From Corinectria fuckeliana (Eukaryota > Ascomycota > Sordariomycetes > Hypocreales > Nectriaceae): a stretch of DNA of 64,000 nt. Of this stretch, positions 31,913 through 45,468 are shown in pieces. A program made the translations under genes and the position numbers. Where the stretch lies: assembly GCA_019137255.1 (NCBI GenBank), contig WPDH01000008.1, positions 372,001 through 436,000 of the forward strand, given 5' to 3'. The number at the start of each line of letters is the position of its first letter. The first letter of the stretch is position 1. The notes under the pieces were generated by a model. That model did no database searches, had not been told where the DNA came from, and saw nothing but the letters and a program-made list of their open reading frames with translations.

Positions 31913-34721
31913 GTTGTGCAAGGTAACAACCGTCGTGGCACTGCCCTTGTCAACATAGGGTTGAACGCAGCTATCTTGGGAACTGGACCTCCTTGCGAAA
32001 GCCACACTAGAAGCGTTGCCGGCAAATTAACATAGGAACAATCAGAAACGTGAACCGGACAGAATCAACAGTCATGTGGCTGTGTAAACACCGCCTTACC
32101 AAATTTCAAGGCCACTCTGCGTTACACGAAGGAGCCTGCATGATGAGCACGCAACTCCTCCTTCGCCCACATCCCCCGGCGTGTCACAGCAACAGAGACC
32201 GGCCAGACAATTCTCATCCGGGAAAAGCGAGGTGCCGAAGAACTCGGAACCAGCCTGGGATTGCTGTGCTACGCGAGAACGCAAGCATGCGGCCGCGACG
32301 ACGATGCCACGTCAAGCCAATCGCCCGGAACCGTGTTATCAAATCCGCGTCCACAATCCAAATGCAAAGCGATTTGTCCGCCTTCCACTTGCCACATCCA
32401 GCTGGTCGACGCCGACGTGACTAACCCGGCCACTTGAACGCTTCAGCCTATCCTTGTCTACCGTCCAGGCAAGCTACAGCCCCATGCCCTTCATCCCCTT
32501 CCTCGGCTTGCCGCAGGATAGCATAATGGCTATATCCACTACTTCCACGCCCCAAGATTAGCCATGGCGGCTACACATTAGCCGAGGTTTCGACTCACAG
32601 CGACTCGTCATGGCTCATTGCCTGTCTGCCTGCCCTTTGTGGGTGGGTAATACAGGCTTCCCTATCCCACTAGGGGGGCCTGAGGTATGAAGCAACCAAG
32701 CCGGAGATATTACATAATACGGACGAGAGCGCACTGTTTGATATGAATTATATTGCGATTGTAATTAGCATGATTCTGCCTCGAGGTAGACTTCAGATGA
32801 AGCTTCAGGTGTAAGTGTTCAGGGCAATACGGCGAGGTTAGCATATGGATATAGCATCATAGAAGCAGGCAGCCGCCTCTAGGAGGCGGTGACGGACCGA
32901 ACACTCCGACAACAACGGTAGTCAGGCATAGTCAAACACACAGAATGGTCATCTCTCACTTACTTCGCCATGTACTCCCCACCTCATTCACACGCATTCA
33001 CGTTCATTCACGCCCTCCCTCCACTCCACCCGCCACTACCCAGACACTTACCCTTTCGACCTCATCGTCAGCCGCTCAAGCGATCATGTCTCGTCGCTCC
33101 TAACCCAGCGTCAGCTCAGCCAATGGCAAGCTGAAGGTCCCGCTTCGAGAAGAATGGCAGGGCGCCGGAAGGCACAAATTCGACTCTCACGCCATTCCCT
33201 CCTTGCCACAGATTGCCCAATCCGGCAAGCTCCCGGCTTCAAGCGGCGCGGCCCAAAGAAAAAATGCGTGCTTCCTCACGCCAGGAATGACTCACACACC
33301 GCGTGCGCAGCCAGGAATCAACCACCACCACCACCCACGCACATCGGTTTTGGCCGGAGGCGACTGCGTCAACAGGCCTCCGAACATCAGGCATCCCGAG
33401 CAATCCCGGCTTTGCGAGCACGGGTTTACTCCCTATGGTTGTCATCGATAACTAGGTTGGGTACCATACCGGCGGGAGCTCGGAATTCGGCTAGCCAACT
33501 TCAAAGATTGGAACTCAGGCTCGCCTGCCAGCGATTGGCTCCAGTCCTGGTTGTAGCCTTGCAGTCTTCGAAGACCACGTATGGCAGTCTAGACACGTAT
33601 TAGGTCCTTGTCTCTGTTTGAACGGGTCACGAATAGTCACATAGAGGTAAAGTATTGAAAGTCCGGCGCGGCGCCAGGAAAGTAGTAGTAGTCAGGGTAA
33701 CTGAGTGTGTTTCCAGCATAATGCTTTTGATATTCGTGCTTGTCTTGCTTTTCTCGCGCGCTCTTTCCTCTTCCGAGGCATCGTTTCGGAAGCTGAACCC
33801 GCCACGAGTCCACTATCGCGAGGACTGTTTCAAGCTAGCTATTAGATTTCGCCATAGCGTTATCGCTCTCCTCAATTCAGATCGTGCTTGGGTTACTCAA
33901 GTCCTTTCGAAACTTGGCTTGCCCTGCCAGTCGAATGTCCCAAAGTCTGCCGTTGATGAGGTCGAGTGGATTCAAGCCCTTGGCTGTCTTGTCGTAGACA
34001 CATGTGGTTTTTTTGGTTGTCTTGGGTGTAGAAAAAGGCAACTTGAACTCCTTGTGGATGCGAGAAACCGAGAATTTCCATGCAGGTCCATGATTCGACG
34101 CCGAGGGTGTCGATACTCTTCGGTCGTCGTCGTCCACGTCTGCTCGGTTTCAATGGCGAATCAAACCAATTACTCCTCCAATTACTCCTCCCCGTCTCAT
34201 TCCGTATCCTCCGCAGCGGCTCGTTGCCAGATTATCATCACACCGAGACTCACCTTGAGTCCGGAGCAAGGTCTGCAAACCGACGCCGTATAAACGCAAC
34301 TAAACATGAAAACAAAAAACGCAAGGCTGTCTTATTCATACAAGATCTGCATTCATCACCTTCCTACCATCTTCTCCGAAAAATGACTTTCGCCGCCGTC
34401 TTCCCCACTTTCCGAATGCCCGACCATGGAAGTGGCATGCAACACTAACACACTTTTCGGCCTAGCCCTTTGGGGCGCCATCTGAATGTTCTGTGAACAA
34501 AGATGGAAACCTCCTAAGGCGGTGGTATCAAAGCCCCGTTGGCAAAAGACTCCGTAATTTCCAGCCTCCCAAATAGCGAGGCTTCTTGACAAAGGAAATG
34601 GATTTTGTTTCGACATTACTCTTCACATTTGTAGTCAAAGGGTTGTAGTTCTTGGTGACTTGACGGGTGTCTTGTTGGTTGACGTTTATCAGGACCACCG
34701 GATCAATGACTGTGGCGGTAT
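31913..34721. other. Convergent intergenic region, 2.8 kb
   Basis: Unusually long for a convergent gap here. It holds the 3' ends of the F-box-like and cyclin genes. Open frames at 33154-33603 and 33721-34293 lack family support; the second is listed separately as a weak candidate. Nothing else recognisable. Confidence 0.45.
33721..34293 (+). CDS. Weak candidate: Cys-rich secreted-protein-like open frame
   Basis: Frame of 190 residues from ATG 33721. The N-terminus (MLLIFVLVLLFSRALSSSEA) resembles a signal peptide with a possible cleavage after SSSEA. The rest contains ten cysteines, four of them in a short span (LGCLVVDTCGFFGCLGCRK). No family is recognised, codon use is less biased than in the neighbouring genes, and part of the opposite strand is also open. 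It may be chance sequence in a long 3' gap. Confidence 0.2.
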   Translation: MLLIFVLVLLFSRALSSSEASFRKLNPPRVHYREDCFKLAIRFRHSVIALLNSDRAWVTQVLSKLGLPCQSNVPKSAVDEVEWIQALGCLVVDTCGFFGCLGCRKRQLELLVDARNREFPCRSMIRRRGCRYSSVVVVHVCSVSMANQTNYSSNYSSPSHSVSSAAARCQIIITPRLTLSPEQGLQTDAV

Positions 34722-36861
34722 TCAGTTCAGAATACCTTCCCACATTCCTGGTCCCCGGATGCCAATGGCGGGGTGGACAGACGAAACTTCGTAGCCTCGA
34801 GCTGCTTCAGCAGAGCAGCAAACACGCTTTCGAGCTCCGATAAGGCCGGGATGGATTGGGACCTGGATATTCGGGTCGGAGACAGCGCCTCGCGAACGAA
34901 CCAACGTATCAGGCCAAGCAGAGGGCTCTGAAGTGTAGTAGCGACCACTCAGCATCTCACGGACGTTCTCTTGAAGCGTGTTATCCATGGAAGCGGTGCG
35001 GCTTCGCTTAGTACCTGTCTTAGCAGGGATCGCAGCAGACGCACGGTAGTGCTGCAGCTCCTGAAGAGTTCGGGCGGCATCCGACGCAGGGTCATGCGAC
35101 ATGTGGTCGAGTTCCTGCTCACGCCTTGCCAATGGGGTCTCCAGAGACATGTCCCCGAGCTTACCAACCGGGCCGGTGTAAGACTCAGGCGAGGACGTAA
35201 AACAGTGCTCGTCGTAGTCCTCAGGAACCGAAGGGATCGTCGGCTTCTGGCTCAACCTCTCGTTACACAGCTTCGCTCCACGAAATCGCGACGGCATGCC
35301 CAGCTTAGAGCCGAGGGTCGCGCTAGCGAGGGAAGAAGCAGATGAGATAGAGGAGGAACGCGAGGAGCGCGAGGAGTCCGAAATCATCGATTCGGGGGAG
35401 GAGGCAGTCGAGACTGAGTTGGCGAGAGAGGATCGACGGACGGGGCAGTAGCTCTGCGGGGACGAGGTGATGGACATGGGGAGTCGGTCCAGATACTGCG
35501 AAGCATTGGCCGTGGTGGCCTTGGCCATGGCCAAACCCATAGCTGAATTCTTAACCAGCAGCTGAGAAACGGTACTCACGGCAGGAGTGCAGAATCCGGT
35601 CGTCTGAGGAGTGAGCCGGGGAGTTGGCAGCATGCTTGAGGCGGGAGCTAGACGGCTAGAGGTATAAACAGCGGAGGGAGCCGTCTCCACCAAAATTGGA
35701 GCGTTATACGCCTTGGCAATTGGGGTGGTGAGCTCGGCTGAGTCGCATCCCAGACCACTGCCCTGCGGCAGGTTGAGGATGCTGCGGGGCGACAACGCAC
35801 ACAGATCGCTCGAACGGGGGCAGGCAAGGGTAGCGGGGATGAGATCCGTGATGTTGGTCAGCTCCGTGTTCAGGCCCAAGATGATTTGCTTCCAGTCCGC
35901 GACCTGCTGGGCCAAGGTCTGAGAAATACCACCAGGGGATGGAGGGCTCGGAGGAGGCGTGTACTTGAGGACGATATCGGTCCATCGCTGGAAGACCACA
36001 TCGGCGATATGGAGCTTCCAGTTGACAGCAAGCAGGAAGGCAATCTCGTTCTGGTTGATTTCCTGGGTGTTGAGTCCTGATATCTTGCTCCAAGCACGAG
36101 CAGAGTAGTTTCGGTCCTGGAGATACTTGGAAGCCAGGATCAGGGCAGCAAGAAACATACGGCGGCCACACTGAAGGGCGCGGTCGGCATGGCGATCATC
36201 GGGTTGCTCGGTCGTGAAGTTGTGCTTAGGAACATGGGGCTTGATGAGAATCAGGTAGTACAGAGCGACCTGGAGGGTCGAGTAGCTAGTGCGCGAGCGA
36301 CGCAGCGTCTCCTGGATGAAGGTACGCAACGGCAAGACGGCCTTGCTTCCCAGCTCGCTTCGGCAAACAACCGACGAGAGGGGCCAGATAGCCTCGACAA
36401 TCTGAGTCGATGAATCTGTACGGTAAAGGTTGAGTAGGGGAGCAGGGTTAGGAGTCGAATTCAAACATACCAACAAGGCTGTCGACGAAGTTGACCTTGC
36501 GATCGGACTGTCGGACCAGAGCGGGGGGGCATACAATCCGGGCGTGGGGGCCAGCCGAGGTACGCCGGGGATTCTGGCGCAGCTCAACAGGTACAGCAGG
36601 TTCGACCTGTCCGTTCTGGGCGACGCGGCGGAAGCTAAGGGCGCTGTCGGCAGCATTGGCCTGCTTCGAGAAGCAATAGGATTCGCAGACATCGGAGTCG
36701 GAGGATTGGGCTGAAACAGAGGTGTCGTCGGATGATTGAGATGCCGTGTCGGACCAGACCGAGGACGTCGAGGTGGAGGCCGAAATGGCTAGTGAGGAGT
36801 TGTAGGGCGCATAATAGGTGGGGGGCATGGATGCAGGCGAAAGCTGGGCGTCGCACTTCAT
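34722..36861 (-). CDS. Pcl-type (Pho85-associated) cyclin
   Basis: Exons 36471-36861 and 34722-36415, joined across a 55-bp intron (GTATGT donor, tcctaac branch, CAG acceptor), give 694 residues. Splicing forms NFVDSLV-DSSTQIVEAIWP, the start of the cyclin fold. The cyclin N-domain covers about residues 125-275: FIQETLRRSRTSYSTLQVAL, FLAALILASKYLQDRNYS and EIAFLLAVNWKLHI. This arrangement matches Pcl1/Pcl2-like cyclins, which direct the Pho85 kinase in cell-cycle start, polarity and nutrient responses. The remaining 400 residues are Ser/Pro-rich and disordered with many possible phosphosites (SSRSSRSSSISSASS). No PEST computation was done, but the composition fits an unstable cyclin. Which Pcl subtype it is cannot be settled by eye. 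The upstream 1.5 kb is strongly pyrimidine-rich in the gene's sense. Confidence 0.9.
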
Positions 36862-39800
36862 CTTGAAGGGTGGTAATTATAGTAAATGGACTTGAAGGTG
36901 CTTCAAGCCAGGATGATATCCAGTCGCCGTCAGAGGCTAGGTCAAACCAATCAGATCGTGGTTTGCCGGGAGAGCAGTTCGCGAATTCCGAGTCGAGTAG
37001 CTAGCTTGGCAACAGCGTACAAAAGAGCTGCTGAGAAGCGATTCCGTTGATGTAAAGAAGATTGCGTCTAGACAAGTGAGTCGAGACGCGAGTTGATTAC
37101 ACGAACGATAAGACCGGGAGACGAAGCGGAGACGGCGACTGAGAAAAGGTTGTAGAGTGCAACAGGCATTGCGGCAATGCTTCGAAGCTCAGAAGAGTTT
37201 TGGAAGCGGGTGGTTGGCCTAGGACGAGGCTACCATCGGAGTTGGTCGAGGAAAAGATGCGTTCGGTGTTGGTTGGTGTTAGTGGTTGCAGTGGTGGTGT
37301 GGTTGAAGACGACCAAGCCGTTAATCGATATGCAGGTACGATGCGGCAAGAGTCTTGATGTGGCTGAAAGGGAAGGGAACCGAGGGTGGGAGTATTTATT
37401 AAAGGGCCAAGGAGAGTGACTCTTTAGAACGTGGCCTAAGGGGCGAGGCTTGAGGCGTCAGTCAGTGGTGGTGACAGCCTGGCGCCGTGGTGGGTTGTGA
37501 CTCTTGCACGGCGGTGGCGAAACCGAGCAATGGCCGCGGGGGGCGTGAGCGGCAGGTGGCTGCCAACTGGCGATCTCGGAGAGAGCGTGCGCCGTGCGAG
37601 GTGGGAGCCTAAGCCGGGCGGGAATGACCAAGACGCTGGTCACAGCGGGTGTGGCGAAGAGGGGCAGGAGCCTGGGGAGGGAAAAGAGGAAGGAAAGAGA
37701 GGGGGCCAAAGAGCCGAAAAGAGCTAAAGAAAAGAGGCAAAAATAGAGAATGTGAGGGTGATGCTGGGAAATGGGGGAGGGTAGACGGAAGAGGGAATCG
37801 GGGAAGTGAGTAACACCAGTGAGAAGCCGTGAGGACAGCGAGTCCGGAGAGGACAGACAGTCAGTGATTGCGACGGTGAGAGTCACAGTTCGTTCAGGCG
37901 CTGTGGTGGGTGCCGTAGTGGGCGCTGGCGGTGCCTGGACGAGCGGGTGACAAAAGAGGTAGCCTTGGGCTGAGGCTGGGCTGGGCTGGACTGGTCCGGG
38001 CTGTGCTGGCTCGGGTCGTGACCGTGACCGTGGCGCGTGGATGGGTGAGTGGCCGGGAGAAGAGTGCGAGAACGTGGATGTTCACACTCGCTCACAAAGG
38101 TCGCAAGGTGCAAGTGAATGCCGCTGCGACTCCGGAGAATCAGGAGACGGGGGTGGAATCGAGAGATGGGGGGAAATGGATGAGAGGAGAGGTTGACCGG
38201 GGAAAACAACAAGAGGCCGTGGAGTGGAGAGTATACACGATCCAGAGCAGACTTCAGAGAGTCGCTGGGGACGGGATTAGAATGCGGACTCGAACATCAT
38301 GGCGACGGCGATGCATTCGATGGGGGAGAAAGGCAGGAATCAGGTAGGGCGGGCCATGGCATAGTTTTGAAGGGCAGACGAGGAGGATCCGGCGACCACC
38401 ACCACCAAGCCCGGACGAGCCAGCAAAGCGACCTGGACGAACCAGGACGAGCCATCTTGAGCCATGACGGGCCAACGACGAGCCACGCGCACGCCAGCAC
38501 GCTGGGCCACTGAGGCCCGCTGAAGCGTCGCTGAGCCCACTGAAAAGCGCCCCTCCCCAGCAACCCCTCCCCAGGACTCCCGACCGCCCCCCCCAGCAAG
38601 CCCGGGGCCCAGCACCGTGCAGCACCCTCGACGCCTGCGGCGTGTCTACATCTACATTTTGGCGTCCACTGATTGGTCTTCTACGACACCAGCGCGTGCT
38701 GGCCCCTCCTCCCTCCACTCTCCCACACCCCCCTTGTCCGTCAAGCACGTCGCTCACTGGGCACGCCTGGATAGAGCCGTGCCCCTTTGCCAGGCTTTCC
38801 TCTTGTCGCGCTCCCAGGCTTTCTCAGGCTTTCCCAAGCCTTGTAAGTGGCCAGCGAGCACCTAGCGTGAGTTGCGCATGGCTGGAGGGGAGCTTCCAGC
38901 CAGTCAGGGCCCGTCGCGGGACCCTCCCCCGGTGTCCGTCTCCAGTCTTGAAGTGCGTGTGCGTGCCCAGGCGCGCCGCAGACTGACTGCACTGTTGCAG
39001 TGAACGAACCGGCGAGACACAACCTAACACGCAAGAGCTGCGGCTATATTACTACATGTTCCGAGAGCGAGCCTTGTTCAAGAGGTTGATGTTGAGCAAG
39101 ATGACGTCGATTCCAACGTATGCGGACTTGTCAACGTTGAAGCTTTAGGGGGTTGTATCTTCATTTGGACACCTGCGACTTCAGATATGCTACAGGGACT
39201 GTGGGGGCCATTTTTTGTAGGATGGTGCTTGATTGCTTGCTGCCTTCCTTAACATATTATTACGCCCTGCGGAAGAAGAAATGAAATAAAGGGACGGGAC
39301 GACGGGACACCTCACCACTCACTCGAGTCGCTAACTAGACCACGCCCAGAACTGCTTCAACCGACTCACTTTACTCGGTCTTCACGTCCACACCCATACA
39401 CCCACACACGCACGCACACCAGCCAGTTCGTGCGTCGCGCATCCCTGCCGCGCCGACCACCCCGGTCACCCTCCCAACCCGCCGCTGTCTTGTTGCCCTC
39501 CCCTCTCAAGCTCTCCCAGATTGACAAGACCTACTTCGTACATACTACGTAGTAAGCAAAGACGTTCTTCTATGTATCTCCCGGCTTTCCCCCTCACCAG
39601 GCTGGGGGAAACATGTTGTCCTTGCAGACAAGCTCAACCAAAAGCAGACAGAAAGCTTGGCTGTTTTGAGCATGGCACTTGTACTGGGGTTGGCTGGAGG
39701 CTGAGATGGCAGATGGCAGATGATATGGGATGACTCTTCCTGATCCCGTACCCTCCACCTCGCCTTTCTCCACCTCCACCATCTCCGTCTCCGCCACCGC

Positions 39801-40112
39801 CTTTGAACATGTCTTAGCCATGTTATGCCGGTTTTGCCTCTATCCCCTCGTCTTGAGTCTAAAATCGTCCCTCAACTTGCGGAGGGGTATTTCCAAGAAC
39901 GGCAGCACCTGCTGACTTGGCTTCTCGGCCTTCTCTAGGCCCAGGCCGGGACGCGAGACAAGAGCTGATTCACTATACACTATAATGGTCTACTTCGTAT
40001 GGCTCAGAGGGCCTAACCAAGATAATGCAGCAAGACACGCACTTTTCTTTACACACACGAGCTATCTAGGATTGCCCCAATGCTATGCCTAATGATGCTA
40101 CCAGGGTGAGCA

Positions 40113-40128
40113 GGATGGATGGATGGAT
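40113..40128 (+). repeat. (GGAT)4 microsatellite
   Basis: Four perfect GGAT copies followed by GGGATGG; simple sequence in the gene-poor stretch. Confidence 0.8.
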
Positions 40129-42842
40129 GGGATGGAGATGGCGGACGGCGGGCGGCGACGGCTTGTCTCGTCTCAACTGCCCAGACGCACGCGCTCGTCT
40201 CCATGATCCACGATCAAAGTGTCCTAATTAGGGGACAAAAGTTTTGACTGCCAAAACTTGCCACAGCTCGCCGCCGTTCAGGACAAGACGCAAAAAGCAC
40301 ACCACAATTAGCAGCACCCGATAGCCAAAGGAATTCGGCTTCCGGTTACGCCTTAGTTTGTAGTAGCCATAGCTGGGGTGGCTCCTAATCATCTACACAG
40401 TACTTAGCGGGTAGCCCATCTCGTCCTCGCAAAATCCCGAAGAGTCTCGCCATTATCCCCATACGATTGTTAATCTAAGGCCGCGGAGCAGCCGTGAGCC
40501 TGTCTTCCTCCACACACCTGCTTCGTCAGAGCTGTCCGTGCTGTGCGACACGCAATGGTACTTAACAAGGGAGACCATCTCGTCCATTTTTAGCTTCACT
40601 GCCCCGGAACCCCGTGGCTCCGGCATTGAGGCCGCGTCCTTCTAGTATCGATGAGACGCAGCAAAGCTGGAAGCTGGGGCAGTTCACTCACAGGCAGTGT
40701 CCTCCAAAAATGGACACCAGGCTGTCACTGCCTCGCAGTTCCTGGATCCACAACCTACAACAACCTACTTCGTACATACTAGTATTAACTAACTGTCGTC
40801 ATGAAAGGAGGCGCATAGTTCTTCTTAGAATCGCTTGGGACTTACCGTTCCGCTGTCGTCTACTAGAGACACCGAAGTCATGATGACTCGGTAACAGATA
40901 TCCATCTGATATTCTGCCTGGCTTCTTTTTATCAAACTCAGAGAACGCCGTCGTCCTGTGAACCCGAGGCAACGACAACGGGCTACCTCTATACCCCTCC
41001 CCCACTCCCATCTCACCCGGGCAGAAGCAAACCTTTGACGGTGATGTCCTCCGAGGAATTATCTCCGTCTTCTCCAAGGACGCCTTCGCTCATCGCATTG
41101 TACGCCAAGTGGCCTGTGCGTTACATTGGTGGTTGCACTACCAACCCCTTTAACGAGGCCCCAATCTCCTTCGCGTTACCGCGTTACCATGAAAGCCCTC
41201 TTCGAACGAGCTGCATGTACCTGTCTCTGTCGCCCGCCGGACCGCATCACACTGAGACACTTGACGCGCTCATCTTGTACACAGCCAGATACTTTTGTAC
41301 AAACCATTACCTCAGCACTCTTATCCGCCGCCCTCGCCCCTCGATTAGCCTGGCGATGAGGGGCAGAGGAGAGATTCCATCGGGTACTCGGGCCACTAAC
41401 AATCCCGAGAGAACAGGCTCGCAGGAGGAGCCGGAGGTGGTGAAGGAGGTTTCGATGTCCCGGTCAATCCGCAGCGTAGCTCTCTGTGAGTGTTCGCATC
41501 GAACCTATCGCCACCAGTGTAAGAGGTTGAGATCGTACGAAGTACAAAGCATCAAATCCAAGACCTGAAGAGGACTGCACCGCATGCCGGGGGGACGTCT
41601 CCGGCTCCGTCAACGTGGATGGAGCATCACCTCACACCATTATCGTCTAGAATCTGCGACAGATGCCGCTCATGAAGCCTTCTCCGCTTTATGGCATGGC
41701 GAGGTGTGCTGATTGAATCCGGGCCGGTGTAAGCATCCAATCTGTCTGGCCATGTTGCCTGCTCCCGACATCTGGAGACATTTCTCTGCCATGACCGGCC
41801 CGTCGTGGTTTACTGCAGTGCACACGAGGATGACCTTGCTCTCATCCTATATTGACTGAATGAGAACTCGTCATCCGCAATCATGAATGAATCAGGCTAA
41901 CGAAGGCACAGCACAGTAACTACGTGAGGTAAGTAGGATAGACTGGATAGTACCCCCGAGTCGAGGTGGGGACTGGAGTCTACGAGGTACCTTACCTCGA
42001 TGATGAGCGCTTGGCTACCATCTGTATCGATTGGCCAACAGCGACATTCCGCTTCGGGCACCTCCCGGACACTCCAGCTTAATCAGAATGAGTCAAACAC
42101 CGTCAGCAGCCTTACCCTGGACCGTTCATCGATTCCAAAATGTTCCATCTGCCCTTGACAACGTAGGCGCTTGCGGCTTTGTTCTCTGCCCTAGCAAAGC
42201 CGGCACTTTTGCCTGTTCTTCGTTTATTAGTGTTGCTCTGCCGCCAGACTTTGGCTGAGAAGAAAGACCGGGCCGATGATGGCTAACAGAATGACGCAGC
42301 TGCGTCAAGAGTACATAGTACCACGAGATGGAGAAGTTGGAGACCCCAAATGCACAGTTGACGGGGTACGGGGTTCATTCGGGGCTTCGAAAGAAGCTAC
42401 TTACCAGTCCTGGAAGATGGTCTACGAACAGGCACGCACTTACAAAGTCAGCGTGACGGGGACTTTGACAAGACCCATGACCGGTGCAATTATTCCCAGT
42501 CGCTACGAAGTACGTAACACGAACGGCTTGTAATGATCAAGCCACTGGGTCGCTCCACTAACACCGACGGGACAGACCAGCTGGACCGGGCTGGACTGGG
42601 CTGGGTTTCGCAACCGCGCGGTTCGTTCGTCCTCGTGGTCGGAGTATCGCTGACTCACCGTGCACTCTACCACCCACGCGGTCCCACTGCCTACCTAGGT
42701 ATTCGTAACGTGAGCCCGGCTCCTTCGGGGGGTTCGCACTCGGCTTTGTTCCCCACGGGCGATGGTATGTATGGAGGCTCCGGAAGAGTAATACTTTGTC
42801 GTAGGCTCAGATCCTGTCAGCCTGAGATGGGGCTTACCACCC

Positions 42843-42874
42843 CAGTCAGTCAGTCAGTCAGCCAGCCAGCCAGC
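42843..42874 (+). repeat. (CAGT)4(CAGC)4 compound microsatellite
   Basis: Four CAGT units run directly into four CAGC units, a compound tetranucleotide repeat likely to be length-variable. Confidence 0.9.
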
Positions 42875-45468
42875 CACGCATCGACTATGATACGAATAAG
42901 GTACGAATGTTGGATGTCCCGCAGTTTTGGTCTTATCTCAGATGGATGGATGAGACAGGGATGGATGACAGGACACAATAGCTGTCGTCTTCCTTGTCGC
43001 GCGTGTTTTGCATATTCCAGGTTAGGACGTGTGGGGAGTCGTGATGCAGTGTCCGCCGGGCTTCACCGTAAGATTCAACCAGCTGTGCCTGGGAGTGAAG
43101 TGCAAATCAAAGCGTGGTTGCCTAACTCGACGTGGGTCCAGGGTAGGTTCACTAGGGTGCTTAGGTGTACATACATAGTATGCTGTGGGATAGCAGGGGG
43201 GCATGATGGAACCAAAGTGCCCAAGACGAAACCCTTGATGTGGGAGGCAAGCAAGCATTCCTTCTTCTGCTTTCCATGCCTCTCGCCATAAGCGTCATCG
43301 GGCAGGTGAGTTGAATCCTTTAGCTAAAGGAGGGAGTGTAGATGGCTTGTGGGTCATGCCGTGTCATCTTAGCAAGTTGTCACGATCAAATCAGGCATTA
43401 TTCGAGAAGGGTCCAAGGATCAATACAGTACCAAAAGACCGGCGTCATTCTGCATCTCCCTCGGGCCATTGTTTTCCCCGCCGACGATCTCGGCTCCTTT
43501 CGGTTGCAAGCGACAGACAGCGCTTTGGGGAGCATCATTGCATCAGTAGTACTGCACATCTATTGCCACACACCGTCTATTGCCTCTCTTTCAAGCTTGG
43601 AGAAGTTGTTGGAATTCGGACCACCTTGTTGTATCCATAATTGACAGCCTCGGCCAACATGAACCAGTTGCGACCCCCCACGACAGCACACACGGCAAAT
43701 ACCGCCTCTTGCCGATCGCAGTGGGTATTTCGTTCGCCTCCACCCTCTCATGGCACAAGTAGATACTGGCACACCGGACTGGGTAACTCAGATCCTTGAT
43801 TTTGTGCTTTGAGGATGTGTCCGAACTGTCTTGTGTGTGTACTGAAATTCGTGTCTAATAGATGCGTGCATATAGCTCCCCTTACGAGACAAGATCTCCG
43901 CCGACCTGCCATGATGCTTTTGTTCCAACGCGGGGGGTGAAAACCGAGGCTTGTCGATTGCCAAGTCAAGCCGGCCACGACATTTTAAGATGCCACATTA
44001 CTCTTCGTGGCCTCCGAGCGGAATGAAGCCGGAGTCGGTTTTCGTCATGGAAAACAACAAGCAGGTGTCGAGGGGGGTGTGGTGTAGTTGTGACCTACTT
44101 TCGTGTCATTGCTTTCGTGTTGCCATGCTCCTGCAGGAGCCACTCGGTCATGACCTATGTGAAGCTGAGCGGCCATCCAAATCATCCATACCTAAAGACA
44201 GGAAGTTTTGTCAAACTTTGTGCTTAGGTGTAACCCAACGGACTTTCAACATATCCTTTTCGGACTTTAACAAATCTCCCAAACCGTACTACCTAAGACA
44301 AGTCTGGCCACAAAGCTGAAAAGCTGAAGTTGGCTGGTTGGTACCTGTGTAAGTGATCGGAGGGCGGCAAAAAGGTCCAGGGTAGGGATATTGGTATCAA
44401 TACCACAACTGAATGGCCGGCCATCGTCACTCATTCTTACTTGACTCACCTCGGACCGACTCTCAATCCATCCCATTCCTCCAACGTGTCCCATATCACC
44501 CAAGACTGGCTCTGAAACTGCAAGTCCCGATAATAACAAGGACATCTCGCACCATCCTCCCGTAATAAACCTACCCCTCCCAATCCCCCGAATCCGAGTG
44601 TTGCTGAGCACATGTGACACTGTTGGCAAGTGAGCCAAACTTAGTGATTAGTTAAGACAACGAATGTCAACAAATAACAGTTACTCCCTATCACGCCGGC
44701 AGAGCGACTAGTGTGACTATGATTGGGATAGCTGAGTCGAACCGAGCCGTTGGTTGGGATGAGACAAGCCGTAATTGTCGTCACGGGGTATCATACCGGC
44801 GCCGAATTTAGCCACCAAATAACTACTTAGGTTGGAAGATAAGAAGAGCTAAGGAGCACTTGGTCAGACTGACAGCTGTCATAATGGAGAGCATAATAGA
44901 GGATATGATACGATATGATGGGTTCCAATTTGATTACTCCGTACACATGTGCTGAGACGCAATCAGCATTTTTCATAAACTTGCTTTCGGGTAACATACA
45001 CCAAAGCCGCACCTTTATCGCATATATGCAGACACTCTGGTATGATAGATAGTGTCAGGGTAGTGTTGAACAGGGAATAGCGAGCAATCATGATGGAAGC
45101 TGGGTGTGTAGTGCAACCCACGAACGTCAGAAGACAACAGCGCACGGACCACACACAATAGACCTCACATCCTGCCTGTAGCTTATCCCGTCTAGAAGAC
45201 GCGACGCGAGCCACAATCGACAAACTCTTGTTCCTTGTTCGATGACTCGGATACACTCGCATACTAGCTCTACGTTTATGCCACTACTGCAAAAAGTGCC
45301 AAGCAACATCCCACTCAGATGCGACACCCGGCCATCACTTCTCAGGACACTCACTCTACCTCAGTGACGACTGAGGCGTCTGCGCACTTCTTTTGAAAGC
45401 GCAACTACGTTCGAGACCAAGGACTAGGGGCCTGGGCTGTGGGATAACACACAGTGACAGACGAGAAG

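Larger units (their letters stand above)
36862..45468. other. 8.6-kb stretch without a supported gene
   Basis: Bases about 36860-38360 are purine-rich on the plus strand and probably include the long promoter and leader of the minus-strand cyclin gene. From 38.4 to 45.4 kb I see no gene: open frames (for example 41035-41568 and 42533-43291) lack family features and contain microsatellite or palindromic DNA. Dispersed TACTTCGTA/TACGAAGTA copies occur at 39532, 39991, 40766, 41536 and 42504, with TACTCCGTA at 44935. Short tetranucleotide repeats are also present. No transposase, reverse transcriptase or long terminal repeat is visible. Confidence 0.5.

Noticed and set aside
41035..41568. 177-residue open frame on the plus strand
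   Set aside because: No domain, irregular codon use, and it contains a TACGAAGTA intergenic motif near its end.
42533..43291. 252-residue open frame on the plus strand
   Set aside because: The translation runs through the CAGT/CAGC microsatellite (SQSVSQPASHAS) and has no family feature; likely chance.
36862..45468. Transposon or RIP-mutated repeat block
   Set aside because: No transposase or reverse transcriptase motifs, no terminal repeats, and base composition is not the strong A/T bias expected of RIP.
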